A DNA stretch of 64,000 nucleotides from Aphanomyces cochlioides (lineage: Eukaryota > Oomycota > Saprolegniomycetes > Saprolegniales > Verrucalvaceae), in NCBI GenBank assembly GCA_019828595.1, contig JAHQRK010000044.1, positions 1 to 64,000 of the forward strand. The letters are read 5' to 3'. Below, one piece after another: positions 46,801 to 55,348 of the stretch; the first letter of the stretch is position 1, and each line of letters opens with the position of its first letter. Below the pieces are notes generated by a model that searched no databases, had not been told where the DNA came from, and worked only from the letters and a program-made list of their open reading frames with translations. Position numbers and translations under genes: made by a program.

Positions 46801-48433
46801 CGCGAACGTCCACTTGGAATTGATCCGAGATGTCCAGCGGAATATTCGACAGCTCCAATGTCCCCGACGAATTGAATGCCACCACCTCATCGACTTGGAC
46901 CGACCCGATGGCCAGGGGAGTGACCACCGCTGGATGGATCGGTGGCACGAGTGCCGCCACCTTGGACTGCCACGTCATATTTCCACGATAGAGATATTGA
47001 GTCTGCGATGGCTGGGTCGACAAGCGGACCGTGTACGAGATGGACCCGACAAAGTAATGCGCCATTTGAATCGATATCGAGACCGACGACAACACACGGT
47101 TCAGATTTTGCGTCGTGGACAACACGAGACGAGGCAACATGAACGTGCCATTTCCCGACGATGCATTCAAGTAGTGCATCGGTGGGTAGTTGTCCACGGT
47201 TTGGACCACAAACACGGCCACAGATTTCGCCACGGCAGGAGTGTCGATTCGCACGTGTATCGTGACTGCATCCGACATCCCGACCGCAACGTCGGACAGC
47301 TCAATCGTGCCACTCGTGTTGAAGGGTACAAGCGAATCCGATCGGATCGACCCAATGGACAACTGAGTTGGTGAAGCCACGCGCAACACAGGCAACGGGT
47401 CACTTGGAGCATTTTCCCACGTCGCCTTGACTCGATACATCCAATTCAGTACTGACGTCCCGGACGACAGCCTCTGCGTCACTTGAATTGCATATTGGGT
47501 CAGACCCACGTACGACGGAGGCATCTGAATCGCCATCGACACTTGAGTCGTCAGTCGGGACACATTCCGCTCTCCCGTCGACGACATGGACGGCACGGTC
47601 CACGATCCCTCCGGCGTGAGCACATCCACGAGATGCATTGCGGGATAATTCGTCGCCGACCGGACAACGTACGCTGTCACACAGGATGGAGTCGCGAAGT
47701 TGAACGCATTCCAAAACGTCACAATCAATTGGTCCGACACGTCCAGCGAAACATTGTTGAGGCGAATGAACGCGATCGTGTCAAACGGCACGGATGTGTT
47801 GATTTCAACGTTGACGACGTCAAGGGCTTCTTGGGTCTCCGCACGAAGGGATGGAAGAGCCAAAGAAGGAGGAAGCCAAGTCATGGAATCAAAGTGCATC
47901 CATTGTGACGTCGTGTTCGTTTTTAGCCGAAGGATGAAATTGATGGTCCCAGTATAACATTCGGGCATTTGCACACTGAGAAGGAGGTTTTCTATCACGC
48001 GCGTTGCTTGGCGCTGGCCATGTAGCATTAGTGGCCTTACAAGCCATGATGTCTGATCATTCATCACTGTCGTTGTATACATCGTTGGAAATGTTGTAAT
48101 TGTGTCTTCGATGTAGAGAGTTACGAGTGCAGCATTGACGGGAGACAACGATAGCTGAATTTCAAAAGGGTCAGTTGCGCAGAGCGATATATTGTGCAGA
48201 GAGATGGAGGCACTTGTGTTGAAAGGAATCGACGTGGAGTACTCGACAGATTGGACGTCAAGTTCCGAAGGTGGTTGTCGAGCAGGAATCGTAGTGATCT
48301 CAGCCGCAAGATGAGGGAAGCGCACGATCGACGACGCATTCCACAGACCGTTTTCATCGATTGTCTGTGGCGCAACCAAGACGATTGCAGAAATCAACAG
48401 CAGGCACCAGTGCGCATAAGTCGGCAAGGGCAT
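10251..48433 (-). CDS. Giant REJ/GPS polycystin-1-like surface protein with tandem-array ectodomain
   Basis: I place ten exons: 48433-17664, 17619-17156, 17111-16090, 16047-15904, 15858-14409, 14367-14186, 14137-13863, 13819-13625, 13585-12559 and 12518-10251. Introns are GT-AG, 39-48 nt. Exons sum to 37,797 nt, exactly divisible by three, which supports the model. Order in the protein (about 12,600 residues): signal peptide, a divergent beta domain, 61 array sub-domains, unique beta domains, Calx-beta-like modules, REJ, EGF-like, GAIN/GPS, TM1, TM2-TM3 with an R-PQRL motif before TM2, a cytoplasmic coiled coil, TM4-TM6, a Pro/Ser-rich stretch, TRAF-type zinc fingers and a basic end. It should sit in the plasma membrane with a very long glycosylated ectodomain, likely self-cleaved at the GPS. 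Its ligand is unknown. A 2-base deletion (after 39863) and a 4-base deletion (after 23367) break the frame in the first exon. If real they truncate the product; if sequence errors, the gene is intact. Confidence 0.85.
13863..15858 (-). other. EGF-like, GAIN and GPS region with first membrane helix
   Basis: A Pro/Thr/Ser-rich linker leads to a cysteine-rich EGF-like module (CSGHGSCTLDPPKC...CSCF, near 15160-15310). About 330 residues compatible with a GAIN fold follow. The GPS is unmistakable: W-x4-C, then CECTHLTDF at about 14050-14137, with the HL-T cleavage site intact. After about 45 residues comes TM1 (VVITMATFFILYGAGLLYG) with a basic stop-transfer RRRDKK. Autocleavage would leave the giant ectodomain non-covalently tethered. 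Confidence 0.88.
15859..17619 (-). other. REJ module of the giant protein
   Basis: Exons 17619-17156, 17111-16090 and 16047-15904 encode a REJ (receptor for egg jelly) type region. Hallmarks are SCDDLFFDAKASSGSGGRAL with QWQWS after it, and LNGTLSVDPDD followed by LLYQWSC, the paired 'S-S-DPD ... Y-W-C' pattern of REJ domains in polycystin-1 and sea-urchin REJ proteins. It lies between the Calx-beta-like modules and the EGF/GAIN region. The three introns after it and within it are 42-45 nt. Confidence 0.75.
17620..20179 (-). other. Unique membrane-distal beta domains and Calx-beta-like modules
   Basis: After the array, about 850 residues form non-repetitive, Ser/Thr/Ile-rich beta modules. 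Module joints carry motifs such as IIPVASSPSLEV, LPLATIPNL and LNPLAAIPSF, like the PVAxxPxL joints of large adhesins. From about 18235 to the exon end and into the next exon lie Calx-beta-like features: VEGQSVQFTI and VGEGAFGDSYSIVLES, then the FTKDNWN-QIVLVNATDD pattern. Such modules are usually extracellular and can bind calcium. The exon ends at 17664; intron 17620-17663 follows. Confidence 0.65.
23364..23371 (-). other. 4-base deletion frameshift in the array
   Basis: All other units read GGAAGCCAAGTCATGTTG on the plus strand; here AAGT is missing (GGAAGCCCATGTTG). Together with the 2-base deletion 16.5 kb upstream in the gene it removes six bases in total, so the frame downstream of this point matches that of the signal-peptide end. 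Confidence 0.9.
39861..39866 (-). other. 2-base deletion frameshift in the array
   Basis: All other units read CCGGCAGAACTTTGG on the plus strand; here it is CCGAGAACTTTGG. The 5' reading frame of the giant gene stops at 39833, soon after this point, while the next 5,500 codons are open in the shifted frame. The site is not in a homopolymer. Confidence 0.9.
47885..48433 (-). other. Signal peptide and divergent first domain of the giant protein
   Basis: The first 22 residues (MPLPTYAHWCLLLISAIVLVAP) contain a hydrophobic core with a likely cleavage site before QTIDENG. Residues about 23-183 form a domain related to the array sub-domains. It shares the STSIPFNTSASISLHNISL type opening and the closing Thr-Trp (SMTWL) that ends every sub-domain, but it is diverged and not part of the homogenised array. 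The start at 48433 is chosen because the signal peptide begins there. Confidence 0.8.
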
Positions 48434-49069
48434 CGAGCTCGCAGTGCGTTACTGTAGTCGCTCTTCACCAGTGGGCTCTCTCTCGAAAACGACTCGTTTG
48501 GAACAATATGCACAACGTTTGATTGCACCACGTTTCGCCATTGCCAACCTCTCTTCGAATGTCGAACATTATCCTGTCGATGCTTTGGCATGACAAATCA
48601 ACCCTCATGTCGTTCATTTTGCTCATATTTAGCTGTCACAAGAATATCGCCAAGTATACTCAAAAGGACGGGACGCACTGCAATCTGCAACAACATCAAG
48701 ATACAGCAATGTCTAATGCATCAAGACTGGCTTTACTTTGCGCTGGTGCTCTTCTTGCGATGGTTCCTGGACCGAATCTGCGCTTGACTCGAGATTCCAA
48801 GGACTACAGTAAGCTAAGTGCTCTATCTTGACCACTTGGTGAACTCAAAAAACCTCATCAATGATGAAAAGCACACTCCAGTGGATGCAATAGCGCTGTT
48901 GTTAAGCATAGATCTCACGAGCATGGACACTTCAATACCGTCGTTTGTACAAGTTGAACCGACATGGACAGCAAGACGATGCATGGAGTCGTGGAATTGC
49001 ATCAACAAACTGTAACAAACTGCCCATTTCAGCCAATTGCAATCAGGTTCTCGATCAGTCAACGAGAAC
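48434..49069. promoter_or_regulatory. Divergent intergenic region between the giant gene and BROX-like gene
   Basis: The two start codons face away from each other with 636 bp between them, so promoters for both must lie here. A short ORF on the plus strand (48709-48831) has a hydrophobic N-terminus but no support from length or context. I see no clear TATA or other motif. Confidence 0.5.
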
Positions 49070-50672
49070 ATGAAGGCCGAAGTGTTGCGCCCCGCATGCG
49101 ATGTGTTTGTTCCTGGTCTGAAAGTGACAAAGCCTGTGGGATGGGTCGATGTTGCGACTTTGACGTGTGGTGATGTGTAGGTCAACTTTGTCGCGGAGAA
49201 GAAGCTCTTTGGATCGGTCGCGACGCCAATTCTCGAAGCGTTGACCACGAGTCGGACCAAGTTGCTCTGCGAGTGTCGGGATTTCAACAAGGCATCCCAG
49301 ATAAATCAATGGACGACCGACAAAGTATCGTTTCAAATGGACACTTACTTGCAATCGGTGTCCGACTATTTGTCCTTGCTCAAAGGCTTCACCGAACAAC
49401 CATCGACTGTCTCGAAGAAAGAGGACAAGAACGACGAGGAGGACGACAAGAAGGAGGAAGGCAAGCCTCTTCTCGCGGAGAAACCGTCATCATGTTCTCA
49501 AGACTTGATTCCATTCACGTGCTGCGAGTGGCTCGAATTGATGTCGTCGACGTCGGTCTTTTCGATCAATGTCCATCACGAATACGCCCATGCGCTACTT
49601 GCCGCTGGCTGCATTTGTCTCCAACGGGCTTCTGATCTCGTCCTCTTTGCTCGACAACATTTCGCTGACTTGTTTGTCTTCTAGGTATCGATTATCCAAG
49701 CATCGCGCGACTTTGAATACGACGAACCCAAGTTGAAAGAAGCGTACAATCTTCTCTTGCGACTCGCTGGTCTCTTTGACGCTCTTTTATCTTATCTCGG
49801 CATCTCACCGTCTTCCTCTGAGCTAAGCGAAGAGAGTCTTCAACAATGGCGAGCTGAACAAACCAATGCTGCCAATGCCAACGTGCAGTCGTTGAATCGC
49901 ATCAAAGAATTCGAGCAAGGCAATGTCGTCCAAGCGCTCCAAAAGATGGCGCTTGCGCAAGCTCAAGAGCTTGTCGTCTTGCGTGGCGTGACGAAAGAAA
50001 GTGTGGATTGGGTCCTCATGGGCAAACTCAGTCGGAACATCTCCCAGCGGTACTCTGGTCTGTCAACACACTGTCATCCGTCCATCTCACTGTTGACAAT
50101 GTAGAACTCAAGTCGTCCCACCATCCATTTCAAGCGTGGTGCTCGTGGAAAGCAGAGTATTATGGAGGCTTGAGCTTCTACTACCAAGTACACAACTCGT
50201 CCTGACTGCTGATTCATGTTGATCATGACTAGGGCGTCGCAGAATGGGTCAAGGACGATGGCGCGAGTTGTGCTCAAGCTATTGCTCAATACCAAGCTGC
50301 CAAAGAAGTTTTGAACAAGCTGAGCAACAAGGAAGTACAGCGATCGAAAGAAATTGTCCAGCGTGATCTCGATATTGCCACCGCGCGCAACAACACGATC
50401 TACCATGAAAAGGTTGTCATCTTGCAATGGACAATCTCACATCGAAAGGTAGATTCCCGTTCCGTTTGCACCACTCGATCCTGTGAGTTTGGTCAACGCG
50501 CAAGCCTTCCCAACGGGTATGTCATCCTCCCTGATGTTTGTGATTTCATGGTCTAGTCGAATGCCATCCTCAATGGAAAGAAACGCCCAACGCCCTGAGC
50601 AAGAATACCGGTAAAGCCCCGCCAGTTCCCCAAGCTGACGAGTCGACTGGTTGCTCCTGCACGATTTCATAA
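49070..50672 (+). CDS. BROX: BROX-like BRO1-domain protein with CaaX box
   Basis: I place seven exons: 49070-49135, 49181-49639, 49685-50057, 50105-50187, 50233-50412, 50453-50516 and 50557-50672. Introns are 40-47 nt and the coding length is 1341 nt (446 residues). The protein resembles human BROX (about 411 residues) and plant BRO1-like proteins: an opening LKVTKPVNF segment, a TSRTKLL helix, SSTSVFSINVHHEYAHALL, WCSWKAEYYGGLSFYYQ, LSNKEVQRSKEIVQRDLDIA, and PFAPLDPVSLVNAQAFPT near the end. The C-terminus is CTIS, a CaaX prenylation box like that of BROX. BRO1 domains bind ESCRT-III (CHMP4) and act on endosomal and nuclear membranes. A charged Lys/Asp/Glu insertion sits near residue 90. The third exon's upstream 5' splice site (GTCCTC) is the weakest call. 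Confidence 0.85.
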
Positions 50673-51148
50673 CCCTGCTATTTTGTATCTTTGTCGACGC
50701 TTTACCTAAGTAATGACTCGATTTGCTTGGCTCACAGCGTAAGATGTAAGGACATTGCTATCATCTCGGGAACTTTACAGCTTTTCAATGCGTATGGCAT
50801 CTTCAGTTAGTTGTTTCTGAATGCCTCTGCAAGCCGATTGCCGCCGACGAACTATTGAGACTAATTAGCCAACTTATGACAGACTCCACCTTCGTCGTGG
50901 CCAAAGTTTTGACGATCATCTGTCTAGCCAGCCATTCCCAGCGTGTTTAATTGGTGCGGGGCGCACGAATTGGTACATCTCGACCGGCGCTACGATGCTA
51001 AAACAACGCTTACGACGACTCGTTCCACAGCAAAGGCAGCTCCAAGCTCGAGAAAAATCAGTGCGCGCTCGAAACAAGCATCAGATATGCACGACTGGAG
51101 TTGTTTGAATATACGCGAGAGAAACGAGAAGCATTGAAAAGCTCTGCA
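50673..51148 (+). pseudogene. Coding-like remnant, perhaps of an ENTH-like gene
   Basis: Plus-strand pieces read like helical protein in shifting frames. At 50800-50950 is an LLRLISQLM and FVVAKVLTIICLASHSQ segment, reminiscent of ENTH/VHS-type helices. At about 50990-51145 are coiled-coil pieces in two frames (RQLQAREKSVRA, then SIRYARLELFEYTREKREA). A 42-nt GTAAG...TTACAG intron-like stretch lies at about 50739-50780. I cannot join these into one frame, so I call it a decayed remnant, with low certainty. Its 3' end abuts the oxidoreductase's 3' end. Confidence 0.25.
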
Positions 51149-51717
51149 TTAAACGAGCATCGCTTCGATCGTCTTCTGGACATTGAGTGCTTCGTTGTAG
51201 CTCGGCAACGTATGATGCGTTCCTTGGATGAGACCCGCCCAGTGGGCAGCCAAGTCGAGATCATCTCGGTCAGTTTTCTCGATGGGGAACTCGCTGCCGT
51301 CCTTGAGAGTGGCTTGGATTTCACTGAACCATCGGCCGAGCACAAGCGTCCCCTTGGAGCCTTCCAAGCGAACTTGGTTGTAGCAGGGAATATCTCCAGT
51401 GATGTGGGCTTCAATCGTGACGGGAATGTCGCCGCCTTGGAGTTGCGCGCTGAGATCCGTCTCGGCCTAGTTGGAATCCGCGGGGTAGACCACGTTGTAC
51501 TTGATGAGAGTGAGAGGACCGACGACGCGCTGGACGGCAAAGATGAAGTGAGACAAAACTTCACGAGTAAAGCCGCCTTCTTGACGTTCGGCATGCCAAG
51601 CACCGGCTGCAGATTGCCAAGGACGAGGCCATTGCATCCACTTGGCGTCGATCGAGATCGACTCAAGCGTACCGAGAGGCTGGTCAGCACCAAAGAGCGT
51701 TTGGGCCAGAGTTAGGT

Positions 51718-52568
51718 CTCTGCCACAACATCTCCCCGCAAAAATAAATGAAACCTTATTTAATATAGTGAATTCATAATTGATTTATCTGGAGCTTATA
51801 GCTTGACATATTCCACACATGATTTGCTCGTCGCGAGCACGCATCGGGAAAAACCAGGATCGCCAGAGGTACTCATCAAGTAGCTCAGGAATCATATCCT
51901 TCGCTACACCGCGCATGGCATTCAAATGCCTCTTCACACGCATTTCCCACACACCTTCAATAGTTTGTGTGTGGTTGACCCATTGACGCGAATAATTCAT
52001 ATCTATCAGATCAATAAGTACAAATCGTAACTGAAAACTACCTGACAACAGTCTGTTGTTCTCTAGAGTGTGTCTCTCATTTGCGGACACATATGAAGAG
52101 AATTTGTCCGAGATAAACAAAGTTCCCGGCTTGATATGCTGCTAGATGATTGTAGAAAGTGTTTGTTTCGACCTATCATTGAAAACAAGGCGACCAAACC
52201 ACTTCCCCGTGGCTCGATCTACGCCACCGAAGAGCCAGCAGTCGTCATAATGGCGGCCACGATTATACTTAGATTTCTTTTTAAGAGAAGTTTCGTCTAT
52301 TTCGACGATACATCCTTCGCCGCCTATCTAGAAAACACTTTTAAAGAGATCCTGAGAGAAAGACTTACCATAGCATTGCATCGCACAAGATCTTCCGAGC
52401 AGATATCTCGACATTCTCTGTAGAGTTTCGTAACGGTCGTTACTGAAACCGCAACTTCCTGAGCCGCTTTAGTAACGGGTCGTTGAGCTGCCCAACAGTA
52501 GAGCAATCTCACGACTTTTGAGATGCTAATGTGGAATAAATAATTTACGGGGAGATGTTGTGGCAGAG
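51718..52568 (-). mobile_element. Merlin-type DNA transposon inserted in the oxidoreductase gene
   Basis: An 851-bp element bounded by perfect 21-bp inverted repeats (51718-51738 and 52548-52568, outer end CTCTGCCACAAC). It is flanked by an imperfect direct repeat, CCAGAGTTAGG on the left and CCAGAGTGAGG on the right, which is 10 of 11 matched. Merlin elements usually duplicate 8-9 bp, so this target duplication is a little long. It carries one transposase gene on the minus strand, the same orientation as the host gene. Confidence 0.9.
51785..52547 (-). pseudogene. Merlin (IS1595/ISXO2-like) transposase with a premature stop
   Basis: Three exons are inferred: up to 52369, 52327-52042 and 52002-51785, joined by introns of 41 nt (GTAAGT...TTCTAG) and 39 nt. 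The N-terminal part has a helix-turn-helix look (AAQEVAVSVTTVTKLYRECR). The catalytic core has all three acidic residues: Asp in VEIDET, Asp in ISDKFSSY and Glu in HTQTIEGVW. KYNRGRH and FGGVDR are also typical of this superfamily. A TAG at 52142-52144 interrupts the second exon. No ATG precedes the core inside the element; the frame is instead continuous with the upstream host gene. That suggests loss of the transposase's own 5' end. Confidence 0.85.
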
Positions 52569-53225
52569 CCAGAGTGAGGCCTTGCGCAGTCGCCAGTGGA
52601 AAGTTGACACCCGTACGGGCGCCGAGCGATGCAATGCGTTCAACGCAGAGCTCGGTTGCCTTGCCATCCGTGCTGAGTGGCTTTTCGCCGAGGTCAGCGA
52701 GGCCACAGTCGATAGCTTGGTTCGTCAATTCAATGTGCGCCGCAGGTGGAGTGGCAATATACAACGAATTCAAGTCCATTTGCTGAATCAAGTGCGTCGC
52801 ACTGTCGACAACCTGGACGTCAGGGTACAATTCCAACGTCGCCTTGACAGCTTGAGGGTTGGCATCGTAGACCCACGCAGCTCGCAGTGAGGGTTGCTTG
52901 TGGAGAAGACGCAGCATGCGCTGCCCCATGACTCCTAGGCCGATCACGCCAACGTGGAAAACTTGTTCGCTCATCCTTGCCACTTTGAAAATGATGAAGG
53001 AGGTCCCAGACACTGTGGATAAGTTGGACGGAACTAATCCGGACACGATGTGCTGATTAAGCTTTAGATAGGCTCGTGGTGGGAGAGACTACACTCTACC
53101 GATTATATTGAGCAGTTGATGCGATACTGTAGGATTTCCAAAGTGCAAAATACAAAGTGGGACTGCAAAGTGCACTGGAAATACCACTTGGACGATGCCG
53201 ACGACCGACCTTGGAATGAATACCG

Positions 53226-53400
53226 ATTGTAGACCGCTTACGCTTTAGGCGCAGTCTCCCTGCGACTCAACAATGATTAACTGCAAATATGAATAACATC
53301 AAGTACAACAAGGGCCTGTTCTACCTTTGCGAGGAAATTGATGCATCGTCAACTTCTGGAAAACTTTAGGAAAAAAGAAATACGAAAAATTATATGGATA
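53226..53400 (+). repeat. Degraded copy of a dispersed repeat
   Basis: TTGTAGACCGCTTACGCTTT and the following GGCGCAGTCTC and CTTCTGGAAAAC segments match the copies at 59951-60250 and 63241-63540, but with internal changes. Bases 52975-53225, before it, hold no gene that I can support. Confidence 0.65.
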
Positions 53401-53718
53401 ATTTAAAGTATATAAGGGTGTGTTCGATCATTTCTTGATTCTTGATCGGGAATGTTTGTGTTTGCAGACGAGACTTTCGATGATCGTGATTCTTCTGGAT
53501 TGTGATCCGCTGCCAAAATCAGCTGAATCGAACACAACTTTGCCATGCTCAAACCATCTCACGCCATGAACCCTCATATTTTATACATTGACAAATTTGA
53601 TTCTTGCAAATTATTTACTCTGAGACGACTACAAAGTGTTTGGCTGTCGAAAGCCAGAGGAAAAAGACAAAGGGCAGAACTCAGTGGCTGGCAGCTTTAC
53701 GACTGCCGTGCATTCTCC

Positions 53719-54420
53719 ATGGTTGACAAGTCAAGTGCATGCTGGACTGAGGAAGTCGAGTTGGAACTCATTGCTGCTTACAAGGAAGCCGTTCGCAATC
53801 CTCGTTTTGTTTGCTCCGGTGGGAAGAATCTTCGCTCTGCCGGGTGGATACGTGTATTAGCTGACATGAAAGGACGTGGGGCCATTGAAAACGTTGGTCA
53901 ACTTCAGTCCAAGTGGCGCCGCCTTAAAACGGAATGGCTAGATTACAACTACCTGTCCCAACTGTCTGGTTTTGGTGAAGGCTTCTCGGACGAGAAGTGG
54001 AACGAGCTCGATAGTAGTCAACGGTAGCTTAAGCTCTCTCGCTTCCGCGACAAGCCTTTCGTGCACTACGATGCTATGACAAACATAATTGGCGACACCA
54101 TGGCAACGGGAAATGATATTTCTCCCGTCGAAGATATTTTGCAGTCGAAGTCTACGTCAGGTGCATCGAGTTATGGCGATCTCGATGGAGCAGCGAAAAG
54201 AGCCAAAATTTTGTACAACTTGAAAAAGAATCGCAAGCGACAGCGTGAGCATTCCCTGGATAAATCCCAGTCGAGAAGAGACAAACACATTGCCAGCATG
54301 AATTGGAACTTGCGAATGCTGACAACGTTATACCTTGCAAAGAATGGGCTCACAGACTTGCTCCAAAATGAACCGGATGCTTATCTAATTGCCTCCGACG
54401 ACGAAGTTAAGGAAGATTAG
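53719..54420 (+). pseudogene. Harbinger Myb/SANT-like DNA-binding protein, nonsense-broken
   Basis: A start at ATG 53719 (MVDKSSACW) is preferred; an ATG at 53545 is also in frame. The domain WTEEVELELIAAYKEAVRNP ... LQSKWRRLKTEWLDYNYL is Myb/SANT-like, with Trp residues at the expected spacing. A TAG at 54025-54027 stops the frame, but the frame then continues cleanly through LKLSRFRDKPFVHYDAM to a basic/coiled-coil end and TAG at 54418-54420. In Harbinger elements this protein helps bring the transposase to the nucleus and to the element ends. Confidence 0.8.
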
Positions 54421-54472
54421 ACATGCCAAAGCCAATGTAACGATGATAATATAAACAGCACATATTATCGAT

Positions 54473-55348
54473 CTAATTGTCATTTCGATATAGCTCATAG
54501 ACATTCCACATATCCATTGCCAACCCGTCACGCCACAGACTCGCATCAGACACCGAGGCCACTTGAAGTTCGAGTAGATCAGCAGCTGCATTCTCCTCAT
54601 ACTCATCGATAACGGCTTCTGCCAATTCTGCAGCGACAATATCTGGCCTGCACGACAACACAAAATTGTGCAATGCACAACATGTGTGAATGATGCGATT
54701 CACTGTACTGATTTCACATTCCATTGACTTTCCAAGGATTCTCCACTTTTGCTTGAGCAGGCCAAATGCTTGCTCTACTATGATGCGAGCTTTTGAGTGC
54801 CTATAGTTGAAGATTTCTCAAAAGTTGCTTGGTACGTGGGTCCCATCTATCGCTCCGATACAACCCCTGAAGCATGGATCCATTGAATAGAAGTCTTGTT
54901 CAGTCATTTCAAGTCGATGATTGTCGTTTATGCCGCCTGCATAGAATCCGTTTTCGGCAAGACCACTTAGAATAGCCATCATGCCTATATGCCTGTATTG
55001 GTGCAATCTTGAGTAACCTTTGTCAAGAAAGAATTGTTCTTGTGCACGCACGCTTGCGCCCGTTGCCATCCAATGAACAGCTACCCACACTACACTCTTG
55101 GCACACACAGAATCACTCAAGTAGGGCCGGCTCATGTCCACGAGGCAATCGAGTTCATCCGCTCCCATACGAAAGTTGTCTGAGACGATTCTGTCTCCGC
55201 CGTCATGCAGAAGAGACTTCTGAGCTTCCATGAGCTCGATGTAGGAGACTTCAGGGCGAAAAAAGCGAGCTCTTGGGACGCATGGTTCGTTGACGTCGTC
55301 ACAATAAACAGCAAAGGCTGAAACAGCCATAGAGGATGCCAGGAGCAA
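54473..55348 (-). pseudogene. Harbinger DDE transposase, catalytic block deleted
   Basis: The N-terminal part includes a helix-turn-helix-like segment and reaches the first catalytic Asp in GAIDGTHVP. The frame then hits TGA at 54818-54820 and continues, in the same frame, directly with FNYRHSKARIIVEQAFGLLK (the region of the catalytic Glu) and a C-terminal CALHNFV motif. The stretch of roughly 90 residues that should carry the second Asp is missing. The deletion cannot be an intron, since there is no room for the missing codons. The enzyme would be inactive. Confidence 0.85.

Larger units (their letters stand above)
20180..47884 (-). repeat. Homogenised tandem array, 20.3 copies of a 1362-bp coding unit
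   Basis: The period is 1362 bp (454 codons) throughout, apart from one 1358-bp unit (4-base deletion after 23367) and one 1360-bp unit (2-base deletion after 39863). Each unit encodes three related but diverged domains of about 150 residues. A opens with PPSLALPSLRAETQ, B with APSDPLPVLRVASP and C with QSKVAALVPPIHPA; each ends in a Tyr-x-x-x-x-Thr-Trp motif. There are 61 sub-domains (20 x 3 + 1). Units differ at only a few positions, while A, B and C within a unit are strongly diverged. The triplet therefore arose first and was later amplified and homogenised. Each unit has about 11 N-x-S/T sites. The predicted fold is beta-sandwich; no named family was recognised. Confidence 0.95.
51149..52974 (-). 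pseudogene. Gfo/Idh/MocA-type NAD(P) oxidoreductase, split by a transposon
   Basis: Starting at the ATG at 52974 (MSEQVFHVG), the first part (to 52569) has the Rossmann signature VGVIGLGVMGQRM, an acidic DANPQ turn, YIATPPAAH and the EKPLS motif of this family. A Merlin element then interrupts the frame at ATAQGLTLA. The rest resumes at 51717 (LTLAQTLFGADQPLG) and continues through SIDAKWMQWPRPWQ, EVLSHFIFAVQRVVGPL and RLEGSKGTLVLGRWFSE to TAA at 51149. An in-frame TAG at 51467-51469 adds a second defect. Family members are cytosolic oxidoreductases acting on sugars or similar substrates; the substrate here is unknown. Apart from these two lesions the codons are well preserved, so the loss looks recent. 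Confidence 0.85.

Noticed and set aside
20249..47908. Long plus-strand ORFs (about 417 codons) in every array unit, rich in Arg and His
   Set aside because: They are exact antisense shadows of the minus-strand repeat frame, repeat with the 1362-bp period, and have the skewed composition of a reverse-complement reading. They add no independent evidence of coding.
48709..48831. Short plus-strand ORF with a hydrophobic N-terminus (MSNASRLALLCAGALLAMV) as a BROX first exon or separate secreted peptide
   Set aside because: BROX homology begins after 49070 and the ORF cannot be joined to it in a convincing way. The length is too short to support a gene.
48823..49290. Minus-strand ORF of 155 codons
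   Set aside because: It is antisense to the first BROX exons, which are supported by family similarity and splice structure.
51101..51715. Plus-strand ORF of 204 codons
   Set aside because: It is antisense to the oxidoreductase C-terminal half, which has family motifs; the plus-strand frame shows none.
53227..53262. A tRNA gene suggested by GGCGCAGTCTC
   Set aside because: No B-box, anticodon arm or acceptor pairing could be found in this or the other copies.
51467..54027. Several in-frame TAG codons (51467, 52142, 54025) as a sign of TAG reassignment
   Set aside because: The giant gene, ORF1 and the RT ORF all end with TAG at sensible positions, and the three internal TAGs lie only in relics with other lesions. 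Ordinary nonsense mutation explains them.
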